Shown piece by piece: positions 32,448-42,550 of a stretch of DNA of 64,000 nucleotides (its first letter is position 1; every line of letters begins with the position of its first letter). This stretch comes from Chrysophaeum taylorii (taxonomy: Eukaryota; Sar; Pelagophyceae; Pelagomonadales; Pelagomonadaceae). The position numbers and the translations under genes were made by a program. The notes below the pieces were generated by a model. That model worked only from the letters and a program-made list of their open reading frames with translations, was not told where the DNA came from and did not search any database. The stretch lies in contig JAQMWT010000060.1 of NCBI GenBank assembly GCA_029834535.1, forward strand, positions 1 through 64,000. The letters are read 5' to 3'.

Positions 32448-33302
32448 CTAAAGGATGTCGCGAACGTCATTCTCGAAGCGCTGGCGCACGGCCACATAGA
32501 TATCCCGGAAGCAGGTATTTTCGATGAAGCGCTCGTACTCGAGGGCCGTCGCGAGGGTTATTTGGGCTCCGGCGTATTGAAAGCTGTGGTTGTTCTTTGT
32601 CGTCACGATCGGCGGGCGGCGCGTCTCTCGGTCCGTTTTTAACCCTAAAAGGTGTCTGAATAAAAGTAAGGACTCGACGTAGCGCTCGGTCAGGAGGACG
32701 ATGGGGACCGCATCCCAGTTTGCGGCGAGGTCGCGGCACGTCAGGGGGCCTCTCGCGCACTGGCGGCCGTCGACGGGAGATACCCAGTACCGGAACTGAC
32801 TGTCGCACTCGGTCGGTCCCGTCTGCTCCCTTAGCAAACACGGACAATCTTTGAGCTGCAACTCGAGCCAACTCATCATCCGCGTCATCATCATCGGGGC
32901 GCTCGCCTCGCGGGCACCGCCGTTAAGGAAGAGGTAGAGGCTCGACATCCACCGCATCGGTTCGCGAAACATCGTCGCGTATTTGTACGTGTGGTTTTCT
33001 GGGAGTCGCTCGTGAAAAGATGTGCCGTACCAAAGGAGGTGGCCCATGATGATGTCGGCGGGGTGGCCGACGGCGAACGCTGGAATTCCGTCGACGGATT
33101 TGCCGTTCACCGGGTAGTGCACTTGCATCGACAGCCCGGCTTCCGCGGCGAGTTTCCGGACGTCGGTGCGGAACGAGCTCCCCGCCGTCTTCCCGATATG
33201 TAGGATGAGCCAGTGGTCGGGGGTCTCGCCGGGGCCCGCCGGCCGCGACCCGAGGACCCCACAACTCGCGACGACGACGACGACGACGACGTGGAGGTCC
33301 AT
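32448..33302 (-). CDS. Secreted/Golgi sulfotransferase-like protein, copy B (284 aa)
   Basis: This is a paralogue of the gene at 28375-29259 with the same signal sequence, PAPS-loop ('ILHIGKTAGSSF') and 3'-phosphate segment ('REPMRWMSSLYLF'). It differs at scattered residues (by eye about 40 of 285), with most change near the C-terminus. It is ten residues shorter because it lacks the 'DIQR' tandem repeats and two residues near 'AFAVGHPAD'. The frame is open throughout, so it is probably functional. The similarity continues upstream of the ATG to about 33356, where it stops exactly at the LTR of the copia element. It sits inside a segment bounded by inverted Helitron fragments. Confidence 0.82.
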   Translation of the reverse strand: MDLHVVVVVVVASCGVLGSRPAGPGETPDHWLILHIGKTAGSSFRTDVRKLAAEAGLSMQVHYPVNGKSVDGIPAFAVGHPADIIMGHLLWYGTSFHERLPENHTYKYATMFREPMRWMSSLYLFLNGGAREASAPMMMTRMMSWLELQLKDCPCLLREQTGPTECDSQFRYWVSPVDGRQCARGPLTCRDLAANWDAVPIVLLTERYVESLLLFRHLLGLKTDRETRRPPIVTTKNNHSFQYAGAQITLATALEYERFIENTCFRDIYVAVRQRFENDVRDIL

Positions 33303-33356
33303 CGTCAAAAGTTCTTCTCTTGGTGGTGGTGGTGGCAAAAAAAATAAAAAACGTCG

Positions 33357-33452
33357 TGTTACGAATGGTATGATGCGTTAGACTAGCGATAAGAGAAAGA
33401 CGTAAGGATACTGGATACGTGGTGCAGGGGTAAGTATCATAGCTTCCTCACA
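33357..33452 (-). repeat. 3' LTR of the copia element
   Basis: This is a 96-base terminal repeat, TG...CA, almost identical to 38209-38304. The sulfotransferase-B duplication ends exactly at its outer edge. A roughly 50-base tandem duplication lies just inside it (about 33453-33560). Confidence 0.9.
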
Positions 33453-36400
33453 CAGGTGCTGGAAAAGAAGGAAAAAGGAAAAAGGGGTAAGTGAGGTCCT
33501 CACACAGGTGCTGGAAAAGAAGGAAAAAGAAAAAGGGGGTAAGTGAGACGCTCACAGAGGAGAAGCTTTGAGGAAGACGTCACAGAGGCATTGTGGCAAG
33601 AAAAAGAGACAACAGAGATCAGGGCGAAGATCACGAAGTGAGGTAACGAGCACGAAGCCGGAGGAAGGAAGGAGCTTCCGTACTGCGGGTGAAAATGTCG
33701 CTAAGATTGTGAAGGCGGGGTATGTGCTTGAGATCGATGATGTGGTTGCGATGATATTCGGCGGTACTGTAAAAGCGAATGTCAATATGGCGGGTGCGCC
33801 GTGTGAGACATTGGAGACGAACTTGGGTGACGGTGGTGCTATTATCAACATACATTGGGACCGTGTGACGAGGGAGATCAAAGTCATCAAAAAGTTTGAG
33901 AAGCCAAGAGAGCTCAGCAGTAGCAGCGTAAAGAGCAAGCAATTCAGCTTCGAAAGAAGAACGAGCAAGTAAGTATTGCGAGCGGGAGCAGTAGGCTATC
34001 ATAGAGCCAGCAAGAAGAAAACAAAACCCAGTTGTAGAGTGGCGGTCATCAGGGTCGTCGGCCCAGCTGGAGTCGGAATAACCACAGAGATGAAGGGTAG
34101 AATCGCGACCAAGAATAAGGGCAAGATCCTGAGTACCGTTGAGATAACGCAGAGTGTGGGATAAAGCGTGCCAGTGGGGTTTACCAGGATTGTGGGAAAA
34201 ACGCGCACACTGATTGACGGACCAAGTGATATCAGGGCGAGTCATGATGGAGATGAAGAGGACACAGCCAACAATACGGCGAAAAGGGATGCGTGCCATG
34301 AAGATGTGATCTGGAGAACCAGGAGCCGGACAATCAGCCGCAGAAAGATGAAGACCTTTGGGAGCGGGAGTGAGTTCGGGTTTACTGTTGATGAAGCGAT
34401 GTTCGGTAAGGATTTCACGGATAGCATGGGATTGGTCAAGAGTGAGGGTTCTCCGAGGGCGATCACGCGTAATGCGAAGACCAACGTAAGAGGTGAGATC
34501 GAGTTCATTGACGTCAGTGAAAGCGCGGAAACGGAGGAACAGGCTTGGTAATGGCCAATGCAATGAGGAGGGTGCGCCACAAGAAGATCATCGACGACCA
34601 AAACAAGACGGAGGACCACGGTAGAATTGAGCACGAGCTTGTAATGGCAAGTGTCACCAGATCCGCGGACGAAGCCACAATCATTGAGAAGGAAGCGTTC
34701 CAAATAAAGCCACCAATTGCGACAAGCTTGTTTGCAACCATACCAAGAGCGACGGAGCTTGTAAACGATTTTGGAACCATCGGTGGGTTGGCGAGGAGCA
34801 TAGCCTTCGGGTGGCCAGACATAGATGTCTTCGTCAATGGGAGCTTGAATAAAAGCGGAGCTAACATCCAACTTGTGCAAATCCCAGTCATGAACAGCGA
34901 CAAAGGTCAGAAAGAAACGGATCGTGACGATGTTGGCAACCGGTGAGTAGGTGTCATGATAATCAATGCCGTGAACCTGGGTGTAACCGCGGACGACAAG
35001 GCGAGCCTTGTACGATTTGAAGCGGCCAGAGTCATACTTCTTGCGGAGGATCCACTTGAGGGTACAAATGTTGCCAGAAAAAGTCTGAGGGAGGCGAATC
35101 ACATCCCAACAACCAAGTTGACCAAGAGAGCTGTATTCTTTAGCGATGGCTTGCAACCAGCCAGGACGCTCAGGATTGGTCGGAGCTAAAGCTTCACGTA
35201 AATGGGTGGAAGTGATAGTAGTTTCGTCAAGGTCTGAATACTGGGACATTTCTTCGGAAGCAGAGTAATAAACGTGTGCATGAGGATCAACAAGGGTGTT
35301 AGCTAAACAAAGGGGAAGGAAGACATAATGAACTAACAAACGAAAGCTAACAGAAGAGACATACAAAGAGTGACAGGGGAAACAGAAGCGACAGAGGAAA
35401 CAGAATGGCCCGTATCGACATCAGAATGGCCCGGATCAACATCAGAATGGCCCGTATCAACATTGACAGGATGAAACATGGCCCGTAAAAGTTTGTTGGT
35501 TGACTTTGCGCGGTCGGCCCCGTTTGGCACGACGTAATGGTGCACGTTTCGTATTGGCCGGTAACATTGTGGGCAGTGACGCTGGGGTGATCAGTCCCGA
35601 TAAGGCCGGCTCCGGAGCATCAAAAACAGAAGATATGGGGCTTACGGCCGAAGATAGACGAGGGTCGTAATAAAACAAGTCAGGAAAACGAGAATCCACG
35701 AGAGACGGAGGAAGGGGTTGGGTGGACAGTGACTTACGCAGAGCGAAATTTTCGTCAAAAACAACATCAATCGAGGTGTGGATGACAGGACCTGTGGGGC
35801 GTTGAAGCAATATGCGATATCCAGGGCCTGCAGAGGGATACCCAATGAAGATACCGGTTATAGCTTTGGTAGGCCATTTGTCGCCAGTGAGAATTGCAGC
35901 AGGACAGCCCCAAACACGAAGAAAATCGACACGCGGGAGTGTTTCATGTAGCATTTCATATGGCGTCATATATCCAGGATTAGAGGCATTTGGCATACGC
36001 TCAGAGATGAAGTCAGCCGTTTCCATGGCCCAACGCCAAAAATCAGGTGGACGGTGCGCATGTACCAAAAGAGTGCGAGTAATATCCGCGGTTGCGCGAT
36101 GAGAGCGTTCCACAACACCGGAAAAAGCGTGAGCCTGTGAAGTTTTGGACTGTGCTGCCGGAGCGCGCCGAAGCGCAATATTGTTGCCCAGACAGAAGGT
36201 TTCGAATTGGCCCATAAGAGAGCGGTCACGATCGGTGTAGATGAGGGCAACGCGATATCCGAATGGGCGAACCACGGTAGACAGAAAAAGTTCGAGTTGT
36301 CGAGCGTTCGTAAGGGCATCGTGTCGTGGAGCAAAGTAACGCGTGCGGCGGCGCGTATGATCATCGACAAACGTGAGGATCGCGCGATCGTGATATATGT

Positions 36401-38208
36401 AGGATGGGACGCCAGCAAACATGAGATCGGCGTGGATAATAAGGTAGGGCGCAACGGCACGTGGACGAGACAAAGGCTCGGAGGAAGGAGACGAAGTGGA
36501 AGCATGAGCTTTACGTTGGCCAACATGCGCAGCATGCATTTTACCGAGAGCACAAGCAGGACAAAAGAAAGCGACGCGGAGCTCGGGAAAAACGGTGCGC
36601 CAACAGCAAGAGAAGACAAACGCCGAAGATAGGCAGGACTATAATGACCAAGACGAGCATGCCAAAGATCGAAAGTGAGTTGAGTGCGTTGAGACACAGC
36701 GGGAAACGCACAAGGATCATGGACACGAGGGGAAGAAGAAAATGCCACAAAAGGTGAAACGTAGTCCGTGTAGGGCGCAGCGGTCGTATTGCCGATCCAA
36801 CAGACGATCAAAAGAAGACCACAGCGACGAAGCAGGGGAATAACGTGATGCGTTTGGCGGTGACGTAAAATACGTTGCGGATAAGCAGGATCAACGGCCT
36901 GAATGGTGTGGCAATCGTAACCAACTTGTTCAAGGGAATGATCCGAAAGAATCCGTTTGTCACCAAGGCCAGGAGAGATGAGGGTATGCGGAAACGCGAC
37001 ATGTATACCATGAGGGGCGGAAGGAGTGGGTGCAGGAGAAGGAAGACCACGGATGGTGGCAAGGGTGGATTGGGGGTGAAAAGATGGTGTTGGTAGAAGG
37101 GTGGATGGGGCCTAGGTGGGTATTGGGGAGTGGACCGAGGTGGGTATTGGGAATGCAACCGACGTGGGTATTGGTGTTGATGCCGTGGGCGGGCGGTAGC
37201 TTGTGAGTGCAAATAGCGCTGACGCTTATGACAATCTTTCTGGTGATGGCCAGGAATACCACAAAAGTGACAAAGATCAGTATGGCGTTGGCGCTTGCGA
37301 TGAAAACCACGTGAAGATGAAGGTGGGTGACGGAATGATGATCGAAAAGAGGGGCGTGGGCTAGAACGTTGTTGAGAGCGCAAAGCATTGAAGCGATGAA
37401 AATACTTTTCAGAAGGATGGCGACCATAAAAGTTGGAACGTTCACGATGACGGGGACTTTCACGGAACGTAGCATGGACGTGCATAGACTTGGTCTGAAG
37501 ATAATCAAAAACTTTACTGTGGAGGCGATCAACGAAACCATCATATGTGCGCAATTTAGGATCAAGTGCAATGAGATCCTTAGACAAGAGCGAGTCGGGG
37601 ATTTTCGTTTGAAGCAACTGCAATGCAGTTGAGTCAGGGAAATCTTGATGATGCCGAGCAACTTGAACACCAGTGATGAACTTGTTAAGAAAGGACTCAA
37701 GTTCATCGATGTTATTGCACACCAAGGAATGCAATGAAGCAATTGCAGACTGAGCGACACGATCTCCATGACCCATGTAAACATCAGTAATGCGTTTGTA
37801 AAGCCGCGTGAAGTTCATATCGCGGTTTTCACGGATATCCGCACGATCAGTATCATGCATTGGTAGTGCCATGAAGAGTGCACTGTACCAGCGTTGCTGC
37901 TTGAGACCAAATTCTTCTTCAGAGCAGCCAGAAGCGGAAATGCTAGTCCAAGTGTCAGTGGTCAAGATAATGCGATCACCGGTGGAAATGATCATGTTTT
38001 CCAGGCGCCGGGTCCATTGGTGAAAAAGATGTCGCTCACCACTGAAAGCATCGAGTTTTTGCGAAAGCTTGCTATCCTTAATTTCGATCGAGGACATGAT
38101 AAACGATAACGAACCGAACACGTAGCAATGAACTGAAGCCGAGGAGGAGTCGCTGTTGTCCGGGAAGTCAAGCGGTCGTGCGACCGTGACGGACACCAGC
38201 TGCTACCA

Positions 38209-38304
38209 TGTTACGAATGGTATGAGGCGTTAGACTAGCGATAAGAGAAAGACGTAAGGATACTGGATACGTGGTGCAGGGGTAAGTATCATAGCTTCCT
38301 CACA
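38209..38304 (-). repeat. 5' LTR of the copia element
   Basis: This 96-base terminal repeat is followed in element sense by a 'TGGTAGCAGC' primer-binding site at about 38208-38199. It is outside-bordered by Helitron fragment 3. Confidence 0.9.
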
Positions 38305-39654
38305 TGTATTGTTAGATTTAGGCGGAGGTTTGGGGGGAGTGTTAGGGGATAATGTGAATGACGTCATCCATCCTCGGACCCTAGTGTGGGGAGCATGAAG
38401 GATGTGGGTGGGTTTGTGGGTCCCTTGATTTAGGGTAAGGATCAGGTAGGCCCGCGAGCCAGGCAGGCATTGATCCTCCAAGCCATCTACGGCGACCTCG
38501 CAGACTGTTTCCACAACCCGCGGCGGCTCTTTCAGCGCGCCATTCTCACGCCCCGTCGAAACGATGTTGTCGATGCTGACAACGCGCGTATGACCGCGGC
38601 CTTTTTCCCGGAGACGAGGCGTCGGAGTTCTTTTCGGCCGACTAGGTTGGGTCGGAAGACGACGCCTCGCTCTCAAGAGTCGAGTTTTCGACTCCCTGAC
38701 AACCAACGGCATGCTGACTTTGATCGCGAGCTTAAAGTCTTCGCAACCTCGACCCGTCGCACGGCCACTGCAACGGTACCAGATACATGATCGATCGTGT
38801 CGTTGTCACCGAGGCTCCTCCGACCTGTATCCCTTGAGGCCCGCCGACGCCAAACGATCACCAAGAGCCAGGGCCTGACGCCCCGCGAGGTCGGCGTCCT
38901 CTTGGCGAAGCCCGTCTTCTGCCACGTCCAGCTCTACGTGGCTCTCTGTCGATCGGCAACCCCGAGGATATCCTCTTCTGGGTCGACGACTCCACCATAC
39001 CCCACACGTGCTGCGCAATACCGATAAGCCCCCTCACGGCGTATACACGCGCACTGTAGGTGAACTTACTGGGACCAGGTGAACTTACTGGGGTTAGAGA
39101 TTGGGACTAGGTGAGCTGAGTGACCAGGTGAACTTACTGAGACCAGGTGAACTTACTGGGGGTTTAGAGTAAACTCAAGGGTTGGCGGCGCGTGCGGATC
39201 AAAGCAGCTTGGGTTGGCGGGGGTGAGAGCGACGAGCTCAAAGGAGAGTGGGGCGAGTGGGTTTACGCCGAACTTACTGGGGTTAGAGATTGGGACTAGG
39301 CCAGGGTCGGATAAGAAAGTTCGTACGAGCCGTTAACTATGTTTCAGTTTGTACTAAGACATACTCAACGGATCGCTGAGCTATGTTCATTTGTACTCAA
39401 GCAGTATGTGCCGCCACGCCGCGAGATCGTCGCGATGGAACTAGTCCCCATAGTGAAGTCGGCATCCTTTCGTCCCCTCACGCAAAAAAGGGAAAAGCCC
39501 ACGCGTTGTAGGACCCGTCGTTGTAGCGCGGGCTAGTCTCGTTTTCTTATCCGACCCTAACTAGGCGAACTTACTGACCAGGTGAACGTAACGGGACCAG
39601 GTGAACTTACTGGGGTTAGAGATTGGGACTAGGTGTACTTACTGGCCTGCACTT
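38305..39654 (+). mobile_element. Helitron fragment 3 with RepHel-type helicase remnant
   Basis: The plus-strand frame at 38470-38790 reads 'IYGDLADCFHNPRRLF' and 'RAILTPRRNDVVDADNARM', followed by 'FFPE'. Another frame at about 38855-38965 reads 'TITKSQG' and 'KPVFCHVQLYVALCR'. These match the C-terminal PIF1-like helicase of Helitrons ('RAILTPxNxxVDxLN', 'TINKSQGQT', 'FSHGQLYVALSR'). Frameshifts separate the parts. Downstream are inverse-oriented arrays of 'CCAGGTGAACTTACTG' (39056-39300, 39560-39650). The end at 39654 mirrors the end of fragment 1 at 30379. A small MITE interrupts the array at 39302-39559. Confidence 0.75.
39302..39559. mobile_element. hAT-like MITE inserted in Helitron fragment 3
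   Basis: It has terminal inverted repeats of 16 bases, 'AGGGTCGGATAAGAAA' at 39303-39318 and its reverse complement at 39543-39558. A 7-base direct repeat 'ACTAGGC' flanks it (39295-39301 and 39560-39566). The CAGGG-like tip and 7-8 base target duplication fit hAT-type elements. It has no coding sequence, and its 258-base length fits a non-autonomous element. Confidence 0.72.
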
Positions 39655-39952
39655 CTCTTATTATTATTCGGAACTTTTCTACCACACAAAGCAATCGAAC
39701 AGACCGCGAGAAGCTGGTTGGCGATCTGTCGTCGGTAGTTGTGTCGCGTCTCCGAGAAAATGCCACTGCGCGATCGGCATCCTCGAGTTGACGAGGACAG
39801 CTGTGGGAGGGTAAGTGCGCGACCCTCCTTTGATTCGTGCTGTCGCAGCCTGTTTTCCTTGTACCGCCGCCCCCCCGCCTTAACAGTCGACCTTTTTTAA
39901 CCCCGGGCCACGAGCTCTCCAAAAAGCGTTCTCTCAGAATCTATGCCAGACT

Positions 39953-41119
39953 ATGGACGTGAACGCTATGTCCGTGCAGGAGCTCAAGGACTTGATTGCG
40001 CGTGCTGGGTTAAGCAGCGAGGGATGCATCGAAAAGACGGAGCTCCGCGACCGCGCGAGAGATGCGCTTTCTCGTTTGGGATTTTCGGCTGCTGATGGAC
40101 AGGGAGATGGGGAAAATGTCGAGACAAAAGGGGTCGACGTCGTGACAGCGGCGGCTGATGGACAGGGAGATGGGGAAAATGTCGAGACAAAAGGGGTCGA
40201 CGTCGTGACAGCGGCGGCTGATGGACAGGGAGATGGGGGAAATGGCGAGAAAAAAGGGGTCGACGTCGTGACTGCGGCGGGAGTGAGTGGTGGGTTGGCG
40301 GGGGCAGTCGCCGCACCGCTGGCGACGACGGCTGCGGTTTCTGCATGTGGTTTCACGTCAGCGGGGATTGCAGCAGGATCTCCGGCTGCAGCTATGATGG
40401 CAGCTGAGGCTATTGCTTCGGGTGGGGGTGTAGTGGCCGGTGGAACCGTGGCAACGCTCCAATCGATCGGGGCCGTCGGCCTCTCAACGATGGCTGCTAC
40501 TGGCATTGCGTGCTCTGGAGCTGTTGTCTTCGGAGCTGCCGGTATCGGTGTGGGACTCATGTTGGAGAAAAATGCGTACAACAAATCCTCGAAAAACCAT
40601 CCCAACCGTGAAGAGAGCGTAACAGCTGGTTTGGCCAAGAAGAACTGGCTCGTGTTGACCGAGGAAGGTGCGGGAAACGCTCAGTGCTTCTCCTTCAAGA
40701 CCGAGAACAAGGCCCGTGAATTTTTTGATTCCGCCCCGCGCTTTCTTGCCCGACTTCTGCTTGACGATAGTGGCCGCGAAGTTCATGCTCGAGGCTGGAA
40801 TTCTGCTGCTTATGAAAGACTTCGCGGCTGCTTTCTCGCCGCTAAGGCCGCCTCTTGCTGCGACAACCGCTTCCACATTTACCTTGGCCAAGACTCGTTC
40901 GCTGGGCACGATGCCGACGTGCTTTCTATCAACGACGGTGACTTGACCCCGGCATTCGACTTCTGTGTCGGTCGACAGGATCGCGGCGGCTTTGCCTTCT
41001 ACCGCGGGAAGGCCTACTTCCGAGCACAAGCCGCGCCCGAGCTCGATGCAAAGAAAAAAGGTCATCGAAAGAAGTTGTGCTCTGCATCAAGCAAAATTGA
41101 GGTTCTGGATCGAGAATAA
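39953..41119 (+). CDS. SAP-like domain protein with ISG12 (IFI6/IFI27-type) hydrophobic domain (388 aa)
   Basis: Residues 6-43 ('SVQELKDLIARAGLSSEG' ... 'EKTELRDRARDAL') look like a SAP/helix-extended-loop-helix fold, often DNA- or RNA-binding. Residues 47-109 are three 21-residue repeats of type 'ADGQGDGENVETKGVDVVTAA' in parts. Residues about 110-205 are Gly/Ala-rich and hydrophobic, with 'GFTSAGIAAGSPAAAMM' and 'GVVAGGTVATLQSIGAVGLS'. These are very close to the ISG12/IFI27 family (Ifi-6-16), whose animal members sit in mitochondrial or ER membranes and affect cell death and antiviral response. The C-terminal 180 residues are unrecognised, with several Cys and aromatic residues. The frame is open with a clean ATG. 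It stands 300 bases from the Helitron complex. The role in an alga is unknown. Confidence 0.85.
   Translation: MDVNAMSVQELKDLIARAGLSSEGCIEKTELRDRARDALSRLGFSAADGQGDGENVETKGVDVVTAAADGQGDGENVETKGVDVVTAAADGQGDGGNGEKKGVDVVTAAGVSGGLAGAVAAPLATTAAVSACGFTSAGIAAGSPAAAMMAAEAIASGGGVVAGGTVATLQSIGAVGLSTMAATGIACSGAVVFGAAGIGVGLMLEKNAYNKSSKNHPNREESVTAGLAKKNWLVLTEEGAGNAQCFSFKTENKAREFFDSAPRFLARLLLDDSGREVHARGWNSAAYERLRGCFLAAKAASCCDNRFHIYLGQDSFAGHDADVLSINDGDLTPAFDFCVGRQDRGGFAFYRGKAYFRAQAAPELDAKKKGHRKKLCSASSKIEVLDRE
40091..40279 (+). repeat. 63-base tandem repeat, three copies, inside the ISG12 gene
   Basis: Units start at 40091, 40154 and 40217. The first two are nearly identical and the third has several substitutions. 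The period is a multiple of three, so it adds 21 residues per copy without breaking the frame. Confidence 0.93.
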
Positions 41120-42550
41120 GTCTCCGACACAGTCTGACGAGCCGAACACATATCCTCTTTCATGCTGCGGATTTCTTTCTCGGCCAAAGTGCGTGCAAAG
41201 GATCGCGACTCTCACACGAATCCTCACTACGAGTGATCATCCTAGCAACCATAGGGTGGGAAAACCACCCCGCCTCACCGAGTGCGTCTGGCAAATGAAG
41301 GTGTGGCGGCAACTCCTGACCGCTAAGGCTTACCCCCCTCTCTCGAAGCTTGATACCGGCTCAACGGGACGCCTTTCCCTATCTTCCTAGTGACATCATC
41401 CTCTCTTGTGAGAAGCATTCTTGCAGTATTCTTGTAGTATTCTTGCTATCATATACCATCTCTCCATCTTGTTGAGAGGCTTGGTGAGCGCGAGCAAGGT
41501 GTGTGGCGAGCATATCCGACCCCGAGTCCGTGTTTTCCTCGTTCAGTGAGGTCTAGGACGAGTCGGTGAGTACCCTCTTTGTCTGTCACCCGGGGGTCGG
41601 GAAGGTTATTTTTCTGTGCCGCCATAGAAGGGTTCTGAGACCACAAGCCGTTTAGGTTTTACTAGCCTCAGCACACGACAGATGGCATACAGACAGGAAC
41701 CTACGGTGTAGAGGTATGTCTACGTACCTACGGGGCGCTATTCCACGAACTGAGCGGTGAGAGCACAGAAACCGGGACTAAACTCTTCGTGGAAACGGCG
41801 GATCAGAAAGCAAGGGAGAGATAGCGATCTCAACGGACAGGATGAGGCTTAGTGATGAGGTGACAAGAAGTCTTTGTGTTTATTTATTATATTTTGTTCG
41901 TTTCTCTTGCGTATGCGCATGTGTACCTCCTCGACTTGTCTTGTATGTCGAGAGTCAGACAATTTTAGAGAAAAGGACTGTGCACGCTTGAGCGGCGCCA
42001 TCTGTACCGTGATCAGACATATGAAAGAGGATTGTTCTATGTCGTCATCAGCGAAAGCAACTGTGTGTGGGCTTCTGTATCAGTAGCAACCGAAAGGGCC
42101 ATGGCGGCTTGGGAGTAGACATGAAAGACAGCTACGGGCAGACCAGAGGTCACACGGCCAGCTACATCCAAATTATTATCTGGTTCAGGAGGAGGCCAGT
42201 CGTTGATAGCATCACGTGATATCTCACGGACAGCATCGGACTTGCTGATAAAAGCACGAGAGTGCCGATGTCTAAAGCGTCAATGTGGCTGGCTTAAAAG
42301 CGGCAAACGGATCAAAGCTGGCGTCGGCTGGATTCGCGGTACTCCAGATGGAGAATGACACAAGAAGATAATGGAGCGAACTTGAAAGAGAGCTCGAAGG
42401 ACCTCGCGGACTTTGGTTGCACCATTTGGACGATTTTGCACAGCGGCAGGCGAACCACGTCCGATGGAAGCGGCGCCGACAATGGGGCTGAGCATGGAAG
42501 ATTCTTACGTGCTCTACGAAAATCTAGGTTTTTTTCTCTATTCGAAGCTA
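41120..42550. other. Gene-poor stretch with a dispersed repeat
   Basis: No coding region is supported. About 41240-41860 resembles 9.09-9.47 kb in patches. Examples are 'GGAAGGTTA' near 41598, 'CCTCAGCACACGACAG' near 41667 and 'CTCAACGGACAGGAT' near 41830. The copies are diverged and carry no recognised termini. Confidence 0.4.

Larger units (their letters stand above)
33357..38304 (-). mobile_element. Ty1/copia-type LTR retrotransposon with very short LTRs
   Basis: Two 96-base direct repeats (33357-33452 and 38209-38304) start TG and end CA and differ at about one position, so the insertion is young. Next to the right-hand LTR, in element sense, is 'TGGTAGCAGCTGG', a primer-binding site of initiator-tRNA-Met type. 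The parts run on the minus strand: gag (about 36.8-38.2 kb) with a CCHC zinc knuckle 'CHFCGIPGHHQKDC', integrase (about 35.5-36.8 kb), reverse transcriptase (34.2-35.4 kb) with a 'VVDDLLV' block, and RNase H (33.6-34.5 kb). The coding region is split over frames and looks broken in roughly three to five places. The flanking five bases do not match, so no target-site duplication is visible. Confidence 0.92.
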
